Below, piece after piece: positions 36,340 through 46,209 of a stretch of DNA of 64,000 bases; position 1 is the first letter of the stretch; each line of letters opens with the position of its first letter. The notes beneath the pieces were generated by a model, which was not told the origin of the DNA, ran no database searches, and was given only the letters and a program-made list of their open reading frames with translations. The stretch is from Desulfosporosinus shakirovi (GTDB taxonomy: Bacteria; Bacillota; Desulfitobacteriia; Desulfitobacteriales; Desulfitobacteriaceae). The position numbers were made by a program, and so were the translations under genes. The stretch is from contig NZ_JAJDOO010000012.1 of assembly GCF_020595055.1 (NCBI RefSeq), positions 1-64,000 on the forward strand. The letters run 5' to 3'.

Positions 36340-36534
36340 TTGAGTACTTCACCCTTGCAAATATTTATCGAACGTATTAATGAGCTGTCTCGAAAACAAC
36401 GGTCTGTTGGTTTAGAAGAGTGGGAACGGGCCGAACAAGAAGCATTACGCCAAGAGTATTTATCCTTTATTCGGGAACAAGTTAAAGATACCCTAAGCAA
36501 AGTTCAAGTTGAAGAGGACACCCCTATTCAGTAA
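36340..36534 (+). CDS. DUF896 (YnzC) family protein
   Basis: AAAGGAGG lies 8 bases before a TTG at 36340, giving a 64-residue protein; the frame opens 51 bases earlier but without a site. The core IERINELSRKQRSVGLEEWE and ALRQEYLSFIREQVKDTL is the DUF896 helical hairpin. In Bacillus, YnzC is co-transcribed with SOS genes; here it is alone, and its function is unknown. Confidence 0.85.
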   Translation: MSTSPLQIFIERINELSRKQRSVGLEEWERAEQEALRQEYLSFIREQVKDTLSKVQVEEDTPIQ

Positions 36535-36542
36535 TACCCACG

Positions 36543-36570
36543 GAGCAAGTATCGCCTTGCTCTTATTTTA
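36543..36570 (+). terminator. Terminator after the DUF896 gene
   Basis: GAGCAAG pairs with CTTGCTC across a 6-base loop, then TTATTTTAT. Confidence 0.7.
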
Positions 36571-36704
36571 TGTAATTCGACAATAACGTATTTGATATCT
36601 TTGAGTAAATATTAATCCTCAGGATCTTCAGAATGTATTTGTTTTAACCAATAGGCAAATAATAAGCAGGATAGATAATCTATTTTTAAGGAGGAGGATC
36701 ATCT

Positions 36705-36992
36705 TTGCCAGAACGAATTATTAAGTATGGAGGAGTAAAATTTCGAAATCTTGTTCCCCCTGTGAAAATAAACCGTTTTGTTAATCGTTTACCCCGTAAT
36801 AAAAAAGAATCACTCTTTGAGATTGCCAGTGAGTTACAGCATGCGGGACTGATTAGAGTATTTAATGACAGGTCACACACTACAATTGATAAAGATACTA
36901 TTGATAATCAAATGACGAATACAGGCAATTTTGATCACGATATCCCAGGGCTTAAACGGAAAGAAAAGGATTCATTAACCCAGCCTAAGTAG
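36705..36992 (+). CDS. Hypothetical protein (95 aa)
   Basis: AAGGAGGAGG precedes a TTG start. The N-terminal half is basic (RIIKYGGVKFRNLVPPVKINR, NRLPRNKKESL), then a short helix and a polar, probably disordered tail. No family recognised. A good ribosome site, a unidirectional intergenic region and a strong terminator at 37013-37052 support it as a real gene. Confidence 0.55.
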   Translation: MPERIIKYGGVKFRNLVPPVKINRFVNRLPRNKKESLFEIASELQHAGLIRVFNDRSHTTIDKDTIDNQMTNTGNFDHDIPGLKRKEKDSLTQPK

Positions 36993-37012
36993 AGCTATGA
37001 AATTAATGACTG

Positions 37013-37052
37013 AATAAACGCGAATAGTCCATTGACTATTCGCGTTTATTCT
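37013..37052. terminator. Perfect 18-bp bidirectional terminator
   Basis: GAATAAACGCGAATAGTC pairs fully with 37035-37052 around CATT. It serves the gene at 36705 and the convergent pyk. Confidence 0.8.
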
Positions 37053-37095
37053 TATTTTATCACTAATTTGACACAAAACAAACTATACACTGTAG

Positions 37096-38829
37096 TTATA
37101 GGATGCTCACTGAACCCTCATACATCATGCCTGTTAAGGCATCGACTGTCAAAGTCTGCCCGTTTTCAACCTTGGAAAAGGCATCTGCAGCACCGACAAT
37201 CGTCGGAATCCCATACTGTAATCCCATGATAGCAGCGTGTGAAGTCAAACCACCCTCTTCAACGACTAATGCTCCCGCACGCGAAATTAAGGGTATAAAA
37301 CGTGCATCTGTTGACAAAGCAATTAAAACTTCCCCATCGTTGAAAACTTCTTTGTCCGGGAATTGAACTTTGCATGCTAATCCTGAGTAGGATCTGCGTC
37401 CAATTCCAATCCCCTTAGACAAGATATTGCCCATTACTTGCACTTTTATCATATTTGTAGAGCCTACCTTGCCAATAGGGACACCGGCGGTAATAACAAC
37501 GACATCGCCAGCGTGAATATAGTTTTGATTCAATGATGTATTGACTGTGACTGACAACATTTCGTCTGTTCCAGAGCTTTCGGGAACTAGAATGGGTTGG
37601 ACTCCCCATTGCAAAGCTAACTTTCTTGCGGTACTGGCAAATGGAGTTGCAGCAATAATCATGGCAATTGGTCTATACTTTGAAATCATACATGCAGTCA
37701 ACCCTGAATGAGTAGGAGTCAGAATGGCAGTCGCCTGCAGGTCTTTTGCTATGGTGTAGCTGGCAAAACTGATCGCTTCGGCAACGTTAAGCTGAGTATA
37801 ACGAGAGGACACATTATTTTGACAGGTCTTTTCGGTGCGCTTTGCCAGCTTATCCATCATTTGTACTGCTTCAATCGGATATAGGCCTGCAGCAGTTTCA
37901 CCCGATAACATAATAGCATCTGTTCCATCCAAAATTGCATTAGCAACATCACTTGCTTCTGCTCTTGTCGGCCTCGGTTGGCGTATCATGGAGTCTAACA
38001 TTTGAGTCGCGACTATAACAGGTTTACCAAGCAAATTACATTTACGAATCATTTCCTTCTGTCTAATAGGAACTTCTTCCACCGGAATTTCAACTCCAAG
38101 ATCTCCACGGGCAACCATGAGCCCATCAGCTACCTCAAGAATGTCATCTAAGTTATTGATTCCTTCCTGACTCTCGATCTTAGCAATAATATGGACATCT
38201 GCTCCCATTTCTTCAACAACCCTGCGGACATCCAGAATGTTTAGTGCTTTACGTGTAAAAGAAGCCGCAATAAAGTCAATCCCTTGGGAGATGCCAAAAC
38301 GAATATCTTCAATATCTCTTTCTGTGACCGCAGGCAGGTCTATGAGTGCATTTGGTGTATTAACTCCTTTTTGAGATTTAAGAATTCCGCCATTTCTAAT
38401 GATAGTTCGAATAATTCCCTTGTCCACGGAGGTAACTTCTAAGTCAAGCTGGCCATCATCTATCAGAATATGGTTGCCGGGCTTAATTTTCCGCCATAGA
38501 TCAATATAGGTGATTCCAACCCTCTGCTGATTTCCAAGGCTAAGATCTGTGTCTAAAATAAACTCTGACCCATTAATCAAAGTAATTCCTTCTTCAGGAA
38601 CCTTTCCGGTACGCACTTCCGGCCCTTTAGTATCCAGCAATATCCCCAAATGTTTTCCGAATTTAGCCGCTTCCTTCCGCAAGGTTACAATTCTGCGGCT
38701 GTGTTCTTCGTGGGTTCCATGGGAAAAATTCAGTCGAGCAACATCCATCCCAGCTGCTAGAAGTGCTTGAACCTTTTCTTCAGACTCGCTTGCCGGACCA
38801 ATGGTGCAGACAATTTTAGTCCTTCTCAT
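37096..38829 (-). CDS. pyk: Pyruvate kinase with C-terminal PEP-utilizing domain
   Basis: The 577 residues include the catalytic barrel (RRTKIVCTIGPASES, LDTKGPEVRTGK, ARGDLGVEIP, IMLSGETAAG), the allosteric C domain, and an extra domain of about 100 residues with the PEP-utilizer swivelling histidine (GGLTSHAAIMG). The extra domain is normal in Bacillus and many clostridia. The enzyme makes ATP and pyruvate from phosphoenolpyruvate. AGGAGG precedes the ATG. It follows gap by 19 bases, so the two glycolytic genes are co-transcribed. Confidence 0.95.
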   Translation of the reverse strand: MRRTKIVCTIGPASESEEKVQALLAAGMDVARLNFSHGTHEEHSRRIVTLRKEAAKFGKHLGILLDTKGPEVRTGKVPEEGITLINGSEFILDTDLSLGNQQRVGITYIDLWRKIKPGNHILIDDGQLDLEVTSVDKGIIRTIIRNGGILKSQKGVNTPNALIDLPAVTERDIEDIRFGISQGIDFIAASFTRKALNILDVRRVVEEMGADVHIIAKIESQEGINNLDDILEVADGLMVARGDLGVEIPVEEVPIRQKEMIRKCNLLGKPVIVATQMLDSMIRQPRPTRAEASDVANAILDGTDAIMLSGETAAGLYPIEAVQMMDKLAKRTEKTCQNNVSSRYTQLNVAEAISFASYTIAKDLQATAILTPTHSGLTACMISKYRPIAMIIAATPFASTARKLALQWGVQPILVPESSGTDEMLSVTVNTSLNQNYIHAGDVVVITAGVPIGKVGSTNMIKVQVMGNILSKGIGIGRRSYSGLACKVQFPDKEVFNDGEVLIALSTDARFIPLISRAGALVVEEGGLTSHAAIMGLQYGIPTIVGAADAFSKVENGQTLTVDALTGMMYEGSVSIL

Positions 38830-38848
38830 ACAACAACCTCCTTCTAGC

Positions 38849-39859
38849 TTACAACCCCTTTGTTACAATAAGCTTCACAAAATCTAAAATCCGATTTGAA
38901 TAGCCCCATTCATTATCATACCAAGCTAAAACTTTAGCCATTCGATCTCCCATCATCATGGTTGATAATCCATCTACAATAGAGCTGGCCGGGTTACCAT
39001 TGAAATCGTGAGAAACTAAAGGTAATTCGGTATATTCGAGGTAGCCTTTCATCTTCCCATTAGCAGCTTGCCTCAAGGCAGCGTTTATTTCATCTCTGGT
39101 TGTTGGTTTACTTAAATTAACGACAAAATCAACTAAAGAAACATTCGGAGTTGGCACTCGAACAGCGAGTCCATTTAATTTACCTTCTAATTCAGGTATG
39201 ACAAGGGTAACAGCTTTGGCTGCGCCTGTGGTAGTTGGGATCATCGATTGATAGGCAGCTCTGGATCTGCGCCAGTCTTTGTGCTCTAAATCTAAAATTC
39301 GTTGGTCATTAGTAACCGAATGAGTAGTCGTCATCATCCCTTGTTCAATCCCAAAGGTATCCAAAAGAACCTTAGCTACAGGAGCAAGGCAATTAGTTGT
39401 ACAAGAAGCATTAGAAACCACATGATGTTCTAGCGGATTATACAGATTTTCGTTGACCCCCATTACGATGGTAATATCTTCGTTTTTTGCCGGTGCAGAG
39501 ATGACGACTTTTTTAGCCCCAGCAGTAAGATGCTGTGCAGCATCATCACGTTTTGTAAATCGTCCCGTTGATTCAATGACAATATCAACTCCAAGATTAC
39601 TCCAAGGCAAGTCTAAAGGATTTTTTTCGGCGAAGATGTCAATTCGTTTACCATCAATAAGCATTGTGCGACCGTCTATATCTACTGAATTGGGCAGCAC
39701 ACCATGCACTGAATCATACTTGAATAAATGGGCTAATAAATCCGGACTTCCTAAATCGTTGATGGCCACTACTTCAAATGGAAGAGTTTGATTGAGAGAT
39801 GCTCGAAGTGTAAGTCTGCCAATACGCCCAAACCCATTTATTGCTACTTTAATACTCAT
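38849..39859 (-). CDS. gap: Glyceraldehyde-3-phosphate dehydrogenase, type I
   Basis: The 336 residues have the Rossmann start INGFGRIGR, the catalytic cysteine in [12 protein letters not shown] and the phosphate-site histidine region (TTHSVTNDQ). It oxidises glyceraldehyde-3-phosphate to 1,3-bisphosphoglycerate with NAD. GAGGAGG precedes the ATG. It is the first gene of the gap-pyk pair; the usual pgk-tpi neighbours are not here. Confidence 0.95.
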   Translation of the reverse strand: MSIKVAINGFGRIGRLTLRASLNQTLPFEVVAINDLGSPDLLAHLFKYDSVHGVLPNSVDIDGRTMLIDGKRIDIFAEKNPLDLPWSNLGVDIVIESTGRFTKRDDAAQHLTAGAKKVVISAPAKNEDITIVMGVNENLYNPLEHHVVSNASCTTNCLAPVAKVLLDTFGIEQGMMTTTHSVTNDQRILDLEHKDWRRSRAAYQSMIPTTTGAAKAVTLVIPELEGKLNGLAVRVPTPNVSLVDFVVNLSKPTTRDEINAALRQAANGKMKGYLEYTELPLVSHDFNGNPASSIVDGLSTMMMGDRMAKVLAWYDNEWGYSNRILDFVKLIVTKGL

Positions 39860-40066
39860 ATGTATAACCTCCTCATAATAATCAAAGATATAGTGTGTTC
39901 ATGGTAAAAATAGTATCTCCATTTAACTCTATTCTGTAGACACTAATAAATCCCTGCTCCCCATTGTATTCCTTCACAAAATTTTCCACATTAGCTTTCA
40001 TAATCAGAGTTTTTATAAGAGATTCATCAATACTGATAGGTACTTTACCATATATACTTCCCTAAA

Positions 40067-40103
40067 AAGAAAAAAACTTGCAAAGCCAAGGAACTGCAAG
40101 TTT
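40067..40103 (-). terminator. Terminator after the PRK06851-type gene
   Basis: AAACTTGCA pairs with TGCAAGTTT; on the minus strand a T-rich run follows. The rest of 39860-40132 holds no gene. Confidence 0.7.
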
Positions 40104-40132
40104 AAATTAATAACTTTAACTTTACAGATGTG

Positions 40133-41271
40133 CTATAATTTAGATTTAGATTGGGTTTTTACAACTGCAATTGCTTCATCTTCAACGTAAAATAGGATTT
40201 TTTCAAGTACTGACATCAGTTTATTCTCCACCCCCGAGAAGTTCATAGCCGGCACATAGTAGGTTTCCAGTAAGTCATGAGTGGCCTTCGCTTTCTCAGA
40301 ATTTTTAAGGGCTCTTGTTATATGTTGGTTAACTCGAGTCTGACAATCCCGTATTTCATCACTACAGTTTTTAATAAGTTCAGTATTATTGAGGCTCTGT
40401 TCGAAATTCAAGGGTATAATTTTGCCCTTAAAATTAGGAGCGTAAGCGTAGGGCTCACAATCAATGACCAAAGCAGTTTTTAGATCCGGAAGAATAATAA
40501 GGTCCAGTTGATCGGGATCAAGAGTATTATGGTAATATTCGATACTCAACCCATAGATTGCGGCTCGTGCCGCGATTCTGGAGAGGAAAGTTGACTTACC
40601 TGTTCCGGGTTGCCCTTTTAATATGTAGAGCGTCTCAGTTTTATTTAGCAATGTATCTATGAACTGGGTTTGTCCTTGTGGAGTATGACCCCAAGCAAAT
40701 AGATGTCGTTCTGTACCATGGTTACTTGACGTAGCTTTAATAATTTCCTTTTGCATCTTTAAGGTCAGTTGATTGATCTGACTCCAATCCTGGTATGTTG
40801 ATATATAGTGCTTCCATTCAGCTAAGACAATTTTTGCTTCCTTTAAAGCGAAATACGCTCTTTGAAAATAGCATGTGACTTTCAAATTACAGTCTATGAT
40901 TTTTTGTCTTGATTTCTTAATCATATCTTCGTTCCAGTATTCACCGAGATTAATTATTTCATCTACAGCACCTGGATTCTTCGGATCCACAATATGGGGC
41001 GCTGTTCCGTCCATTAAACCAATCTTAAGTTCAGGAATGACTATCCCATCAATAGATCCGTTGTCTGACGACAACAATGGTACTCAATATCATACCCTCG
41101 GTCTAACATGGATTGACCAATCTTTTTCATAAATGATGATTTACCTACGCCGGGTCCCCCTTTGAGGACAAAGATATGGTTAGCGTTTTGTTCAATCATA
41201 TAATGGTAGAATGAATAGAAACCTTGTGATGTTACTGCTCCAGGAAATACCTTCTTAATATGTGCATTCAA
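40133..41271 (-). pseudogene. Two-domain P-loop ATPase (PRK06851 type), frameshifted
   Basis: The first part (TTG 41271 after GGGGGAG, to about 41070) holds GFYSFYHYMIEQ and the first P-loop GGPGVGKSSF. It then runs out of frame at TGTTGTCGTC. The second part (to 40133) continues SSDNGSIDGIVIPELKIGLMDGTAPHIVDPKNPGAVDEII and holds a second P-loop GQPGTGKST. Adding one base near 41065 joins them as EYHCCSSDNGS, as family members read. The family is common in spore formers; its role is unknown. Everything else looks well kept, so this is either a recent mutation or a sequencing error. Confidence 0.75.
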
Positions 41272-41379
41272 TATATAGTATACTCCCCCTTTATTGCAGC
41301 CGCATACCATTTCTATTCAGATGGGCAAGTTCTCGTTCCGGATTTTAAAAATATCTAATCTCTTGAAAAGGTCTGATAC

Positions 41380-41420
41380 AGAAAGACCGACTGATGATTG
41401 ACATCAGCCGGTCTTTCTTA
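41380..41420 (-). terminator. Terminator of the etf operon
   Basis: AGAAAGACCG plus ACTGATG pairs with CATCAG plus CCGGTCTTTCT; it lies 48 bases past the stop of the last operon gene. Confidence 0.75.
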
Positions 41421-41467
41421 TAGGACAATCCTACTCTTAAAATAAACACTCGAATCTAATGAGTAAT

Positions 41468-43510
41468 TTATAATGCTTTTTCTAAGATTTCAGCTACATC
41501 TAATGCCTTTAATTCTTCCCCAACTTCACGAGCAGCTATGCCGTCAGCGAACATGGTGAGACAGAATGGGCACGCAGTTCCGACATAGTCTGGTTTTACA
41601 GCAATGGCCTCATCGGTGCGCATTTCATTGATCCGCTGTCCTTCATGCTCTTCCAGCCACATTCGGCCTCCACCGGCACCGCAACAGAAACTTTTCTCGC
41701 CGGTGTGTGCCATTTCCTTGATATCCAGACCAACTGCTTTAAGCAATTCACGAGGTTGTTCGTAAATCTCATTGTAGCGGCCCAGGTAACATGAATCGTG
41801 ATAGGTGACAGTCTTTTTGTCCGCGTTAGACAGCTTGAGTTTTCCGGACTTAACTAGATCTAATAGGAATACGGTATGGTGAATAACTTCAAAGTTACCG
41901 CCTAATTGTGGATATTCGTTCTTTAAGAAGTTATAGCAGTGAGGGCATTGAGTAATGATTTTCTTAACTCCGTAATTGTTCATAACTTCAATGTTCTCAG
42001 TGGCTAAAGAATAGAATAAATACTCGTTTCCTAATTTACGAGCTGAGTCACCACAGCATTTCTCTTCATTTCCCAGGATGGCAAAATGAACACCAGCAGT
42101 TTGGAGTAATTTGACAAGAGCAGCGGAAACTTTTTGATTGCGTGCATCAAATGCGCCTGAACATCCGGGCCAATATAAATACTCTGCCGTAGGATCTTCT
42201 TCAAATGTTTTAACCCCAAGACCTGTAATAAAATCAGCACGTGTTGTCCAGCCAATACCCCATGGATTTCCGTTGTTCTCCATATTTTTGAAGGCTAATT
42301 GTGCTTCAGCAGGGAATCTTGTCTCCATAAGGACGAGATTCCGACGCATATCAATCGTTTTATCAACATGTTCTACGAACACAGGACATTGTTGCTCGCA
42401 AGAACGACATGTGGTACAAGCCCAAAGGTCATCTTCAGGTATCACTTCACCAATAAGTGCCCGACCAGTCCATTCTTCCGTCTCTTCAGACTCGCTTGCT
42501 GCGGCAGCTTCCTGGCCGACAGTTTGAGCTAAGACTTTATTTTGAGCTTGAACAGCAGCACCCGTTTCTTCCATAAGAACTCGCATATCTTGGATAATGC
42601 GTTTCGGGTTAAGGTGTTTACCGCTCAAGTATGCGGGACAGTTATCTTGGCAACGTCCGCAGCGTAAACAAACATCTGTATTAAACAATGCCTTCCAGGA
42701 AAACTCCCGCAATTGGCTTTTGCCAAAGGTTTCCAGGCTTTCATCTTCAAAGTCAATCGGCTCAGGAATACCAATCGGGCCACGGTTGCGGAAGAACTGA
42801 TTGAGTGGACCCAATAGTACATGGAAAAGCTTAGAGTATGGGAAATAAGCAATGAATGCCATCGCTAAGGCGAGATGTAACCACCAGAGGAAAACGTGTA
42901 AGGACAAAAGTTGAGCTTCATTAAGCATAGCTTTTAACGGGATAGACATCCATTGTCCGACAAAAGCATACCCAGCCCAAGGATCCGGTACGACAGCGAT
43001 GCGTGCCCCTTGGATGACAAAGCCTGTTAATAAAATGGTGAATAATAAGACAAGTGTTATTGCATCGTCAGGTTTATTATCTAAACGATCCGGCCTTTGG
43101 ATATACCGTCGGTATGCTGCAACAACGATTCCTATCAGAGCTGCAAGTCCAAACAAGTTTGCTGTTACTTTAATGAACAGATAAAGCCAACCGTGGAAAA
43201 TGTTTATGGCGAAATCTGCTTGAAGAGTAATAATGGCTGTTGCAAAAGCTAAAAACAAAAATCCATAGAAAATTCCAGCATGCATCAGACCCGGGTAACC
43301 ATCTTTAAGAATTCGTTTGTGGGCAAAGGTGTAAACTATTACGTCTTTGATACCTGGCCAAACGTCTTTCCATCGATTATCAGGTTGTCCTAATTTCCAA
43401 AGCTTAACTCGTTTATATACTCCATAAACGAAGATAGCAAGTGCAATGACAAAGAATAAATAAAGCCAATGATGTCCTTCAACGTTCCAATACACTTGAC
43501 GTGTAGCCAT
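41468..43510 (-). CDS. Membrane Fe-S/cytochrome b oxidoreductase, EtfAB:quinone reductase type
   Basis: Of 680 residues. Residues 1-230 carry about five to six membrane helices with histidines, like the NarI-type cytochrome b fold. Two 4Fe-4S motifs follow (CLRCGRCQDNCPAY and CTTCRSCEQQCPVF). The C-terminal half has two CCG domains of the HdrD type (EKCCGDSARK and FCCGAGGGRMW). The same architecture is described for EtfAB:(methyl)menaquinone oxidoreductases of fatty-acid-oxidising anaerobes. It is the third gene of an operon with etfB and etfA, so it probably passes electrons between EtfAB and the quinone pool. Direction of flow is not visible. Confidence 0.85.
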   Translation of the reverse strand: MATRQVYWNVEGHHWLYLFFVIALAIFVYGVYKRVKLWKLGQPDNRWKDVWPGIKDVIVYTFAHKRILKDGYPGLMHAGIFYGFLFLAFATAIITLQADFAINIFHGWLYLFIKVTANLFGLAALIGIVVAAYRRYIQRPDRLDNKPDDAITLVLLFTILLTGFVIQGARIAVVPDPWAGYAFVGQWMSIPLKAMLNEAQLLSLHVFLWWLHLALAMAFIAYFPYSKLFHVLLGPLNQFFRNRGPIGIPEPIDFEDESLETFGKSQLREFSWKALFNTDVCLRCGRCQDNCPAYLSGKHLNPKRIIQDMRVLMEETGAAVQAQNKVLAQTVGQEAAAASESEETEEWTGRALIGEVIPEDDLWACTTCRSCEQQCPVFVEHVDKTIDMRRNLVLMETRFPAEAQLAFKNMENNGNPWGIGWTTRADFITGLGVKTFEEDPTAEYLYWPGCSGAFDARNQKVSAALVKLLQTAGVHFAILGNEEKCCGDSARKLGNEYLFYSLATENIEVMNNYGVKKIITQCPHCYNFLKNEYPQLGGNFEVIHHTVFLLDLVKSGKLKLSNADKKTVTYHDSCYLGRYNEIYEQPRELLKAVGLDIKEMAHTGEKSFCCGAGGGRMWLEEHEGQRINEMRTDEAIAVKPDYVGTACPFCLTMFADGIAAREVGEELKALDVAEILEKAL

Positions 43511-43536
43511 TTTTTCCTCTCCTTACCCTATTTAAG

Positions 43537-43558
43537 GAAGCGCCTTGAGAGGCGCTTC
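43537..43558 (-). other. Intercistronic hairpin between etfA and the quinone reductase gene
   Basis: GAAGCGCCT pairs perfectly with AGGCGCTTC around a 4-base loop. No T run follows on the minus strand, so an RNA-processing or stability element is more likely than a full terminator. Confidence 0.45.
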
Positions 43559-43573
43559 GCTAAATGTTATTCC

Positions 43574-44563
43574 TTATTCATTAACCAATTTTTTAAATTC
43601 TTCAGTTAGTAAGGGAACGACTTCAAATAGGTCGCCAACAATACCGTAATCCGCAACATTAAAGATGTTAGCTTCAGGGTCTTTGTTAATGGCTACAATG
43701 AACTTTGAGGATCCCATACCAGCTAAATGCTGGATTGCTCCAGAAATTCCGCAAGCGATATAAAGAGTCGGGGCAACAGTTTTACCTGTTTGTCCAACTT
43801 GGAATTTGTGTTCTTTCCAACCAGAGTCTACTGCAGCGCGTGAAGCTCCGACAGCAGCACCGACTACATCAGCCAAATCTTCTAGAATATTATAATTCTC
43901 AGGACCCTTCATTCCACGTCCACCAGAGACAATGATGTTTGCCTCGGTAAGCTCTGGACGCTTAGAAGCAGCAATTGCAACTTCCTTAAGAATAGCCACT
44001 AAGTCAGCAGCATCAATCTCTGCTGCTTCTTTAACTACCTCAGCTTGACGAGCAGCATCCGGAGCTGCTACCGGGAAGGTATTAGGACGAATCGTAGCCA
44101 TAATCGGACGAACATTTGAGGTGAGATGAGCAAATGCTTTACCGGCATAAATGGGGCGTTTGAAGGTTAAGAAGCTATTGGAATCTGCTTCCATGCCTGT
44201 GCAGTCTGAAGCCAAGCCAACTCCAAGACGTTGGGCTAAACGTGGAGCCAAATCTTTACCGACGGCAGTATTTCCAATTAAAACAGCCTGAGGCTCTTCT
44301 TTTCGGATGAGCTTATTGAGTACGGAAGTATAAGCTCCAGTGGTATATTCAGCCAACTTTGCATCATCAATCAGTATTACTTTGTCTGCTCCGCTAGCGG
44401 CAACAGTCGCAGCAAGTTCGTCAATACCTTGTCCGAGCACAACTGCTACTACCGGCTCCCCTGTTGCATCAGCAATTTTACGAGCTTGGCTGAGAAGTTC
44501 TAATGAAACTTTACGAATTTGCAAGTTGCGTTGTTCGACAATAATCATAATCCCTTTAGCCAT
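43574..44563 (-). CDS. etfA: Electron transfer flavoprotein, alpha subunit
   Basis: The 329 residues end in the FAD-binding domain with the family signature ([40 protein letters not shown]). With EtfB it carries electrons from acyl-CoA dehydrogenases or similar flavoenzymes. GGGAGG precedes the ATG. etfB lies 14 bases upstream and the membrane oxidoreductase downstream. Confidence 0.95.
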   Translation of the reverse strand: MAKGIMIIVEQRNLQIRKVSLELLSQARKIADATGEPVVAVVLGQGIDELAATVAASGADKVILIDDAKLAEYTTGAYTSVLNKLIRKEEPQAVLIGNTAVGKDLAPRLAQRLGVGLASDCTGMEADSNSFLTFKRPIYAGKAFAHLTSNVRPIMATIRPNTFPVAAPDAARQAEVVKEAAEIDAADLVAILKEVAIAASKRPELTEANIIVSGGRGMKGPENYNILEDLADVVGAAVGASRAAVDSGWKEHKFQVGQTGKTVAPTLYIACGISGAIQHLAGMGSSKFIVAINKDPEANIFNVADYGIVGDLFEVVPLLTEEFKKLVNE

Positions 44564-44577
44564 GTTAATTCCTCCCT

Positions 44578-45351
44578 TTACAGAACCTTAGCTTCTTCAC
44601 GCAAGAGTTTTGCTAATTCATTTGCAGCTTGTGCCGCATCACCGGCAAGTTTTCGTCCACCTTGGCGAGGAGTAGGTAAACTGTATTCATTAATAATCAT
44701 CTTTGGTGACAAATCTCCAGCGCTTAATCCAAGATCAGCAAGGGTTAAAGTTTGTAACGGTTTCTTTTTAGCCTTCATAATGCCTGCAACAGATGGATAG
44801 CGAGGTTCGTTCAACCCTTTTTGGGCAGTTATTACAGCTGGGAAACTAACTTCAATCGTTTCAGTTCCGCCATCAATTTCACGAGTTGCAGTTGCTTGTG
44901 TTCCAGCAACTTCGAGCTTAAGAACGCTACTGACCGAAGGAATACTTAATGCCTCTGCTAAACGAACTGCAATTTGGCTTGCACCATCGTCAATAGCAAT
45001 ACGTCCAACTAAAATGACATCATATGGAACTTGAGCAATCGCTTTAGCCAAGATCTGAGCTCGACCATACTCATCAGTATTGTCTACTTCAGGATCGTTG
45101 ACCAATATACCTTTATCTATTCCCATCGCCAATGCAGTGCGGATGGCTTCTTGGGCACGAGGACCTCCCATACTTACGACGGTCACTTCGCCACCAAACT
45201 TTTCCTTAAGCCTAATTCCTTCTTCAATGGCAAACTCATCGTAAGGGTTGATAATTAGATTAACCCCATTGGCATCGATTTTACCGTTACCATCTAATAC
45301 GATTTTAGCCTCAGTATCAAATGTTTGTTTGATGAAAACGACAATATTCAC
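44578..45351 (-). CDS. etfB: Electron transfer flavoprotein, beta subunit
   Basis: The 257 residues show the EtfB fold: NIVVFIKQTFDTEAKIVLD, NPYDEFAIEEGIRLKEK and the EIDGGTETIEVSFPAVIT loop near the AMP/FAD site. GTG start after GGGGGAAACAGT. It is the first gene of the operon. The long gene-free upstream region (45352-46033) presumably contains its promoter and leader. Whether this EtfAB is of the electron-bifurcating kind cannot be told by eye. Confidence 0.93.
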   Translation of the reverse strand: MNIVVFIKQTFDTEAKIVLDGNGKIDANGVNLIINPYDEFAIEEGIRLKEKFGGEVTVVSMGGPRAQEAIRTALAMGIDKGILVNDPEVDNTDEYGRAQILAKAIAQVPYDVILVGRIAIDDGASQIAVRLAEALSIPSVSSVLKLEVAGTQATATREIDGGTETIEVSFPAVITAQKGLNEPRYPSVAGIMKAKKKPLQTLTLADLGLSAGDLSPKMIINEYSLPTPRQGGRKLAGDAAQAANELAKLLREEAKVL

Positions 45352-46033
45352 ACTGTTTCCCCCTTACTGCAACAAAATTAATACTTTCAGAACATGACTC
45401 TTGATAACAACTGCATTAAAACTCACTGATACCTGTGATAGACGAGGTGACGAGCCTCACTCAAGATAACATCGTCTCTGACTGGTAAAGTCCTCCTCCA
45501 TTAGACACCAACAATGAAATTTTTCATAACACCCCCCATAAATGCGTGAGAAGGAATTTATTTTCCAACACAAGTATTGTAGACTCTGACTAGACACAGG
45601 CTAAGCAGAGTTACCAGCAAAATCCCTGGATATAACTCACGAATATGATTTGTTTCACATATGCAATTAATAGATTAACAAAAATACAACCATGACTTGA
45701 AGTTTTTATAGTAACAAAATGCACAATCTATAATGCTGCTACCTTCTTCTCACAAAATAAGACTAGCATTGTGTGCTCAATAAGTCAATATGACGATAAT
45801 TAAGAAATCTTATAGCGAAATTATGCATAAAATGAATTTTTCAATAAACGCACTCTAAGTCCTTAATATATACGACATTTTAACAAGTTTTGTCAGGATT
45901 GTTAAAAACAAATATATTTCTCTTTTCAGATTATTCGACCAATACACGCTAAATCCTTCTTGGTCGACAACTATATTTTAATATAGATACATTATCAAAT
46001 GTTATTGAAGAGGTTAATGTTTTATCGTTATAA
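45352..46033. other. Gene-free region upstream of etfB
   Basis: About 680 bases with no credible frame on either strand. Close to etfB (45420-45500) the minus strand has GACGA/TCGTC and GAGG/CCTC pairings that could form a structured leader. No known riboswitch consensus was recognised. The rest is AT-rich without clear repeats until the structured element begins at 46034. Confidence 0.4.
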
Positions 46034-46194
46034 GGGCTGTAATAAAACTTGAAAAGTTTTCGAGCTGGTGGTGCGTTATCCCCCAAAAAGAGGATTCTAC
46101 ATCTTGACGTGGTGAATAGATCCTCTAATATATAGGGAAATATCGAATAAAGAGGGGATGTAACAAACCGGAAAACAAGTCAAGTTACATCCCC
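46034..46194 (+). repeat. Structured 160-base repeat element, copy A
   Basis: It matches the reverse complement of 59533-59693 over its whole length. Landmarks in order: GTAATAAAACTTGA, the invariant CTGGTGGTGCGTTATCC, a stem near GAGGAT/ATCCTC, AATATATA, and a terminal hairpin GGGATGTAAC/GTTACATCCC. Both ends carry related GGGNNGTAAY sequences in opposite orientation. Its terminal hairpin also serves as the likely terminator of the minus-strand gene ending at 46210. MITE-like element or structured RNA; family unknown. Confidence 0.7.
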
Positions 46195-46209
46195 TCCTCT
46201 TTTAAGGTT

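Noticed and set aside
46034-46194. T-box riboswitch, because of GCTGGTGGTGCG
   Set aside because: The T-box core needs GGTGGNACCGCG with an upstream specifier stem and a downstream aminoacyl-tRNA or amino-acid gene; none is present, and the second copy sits between convergent 3' ends.
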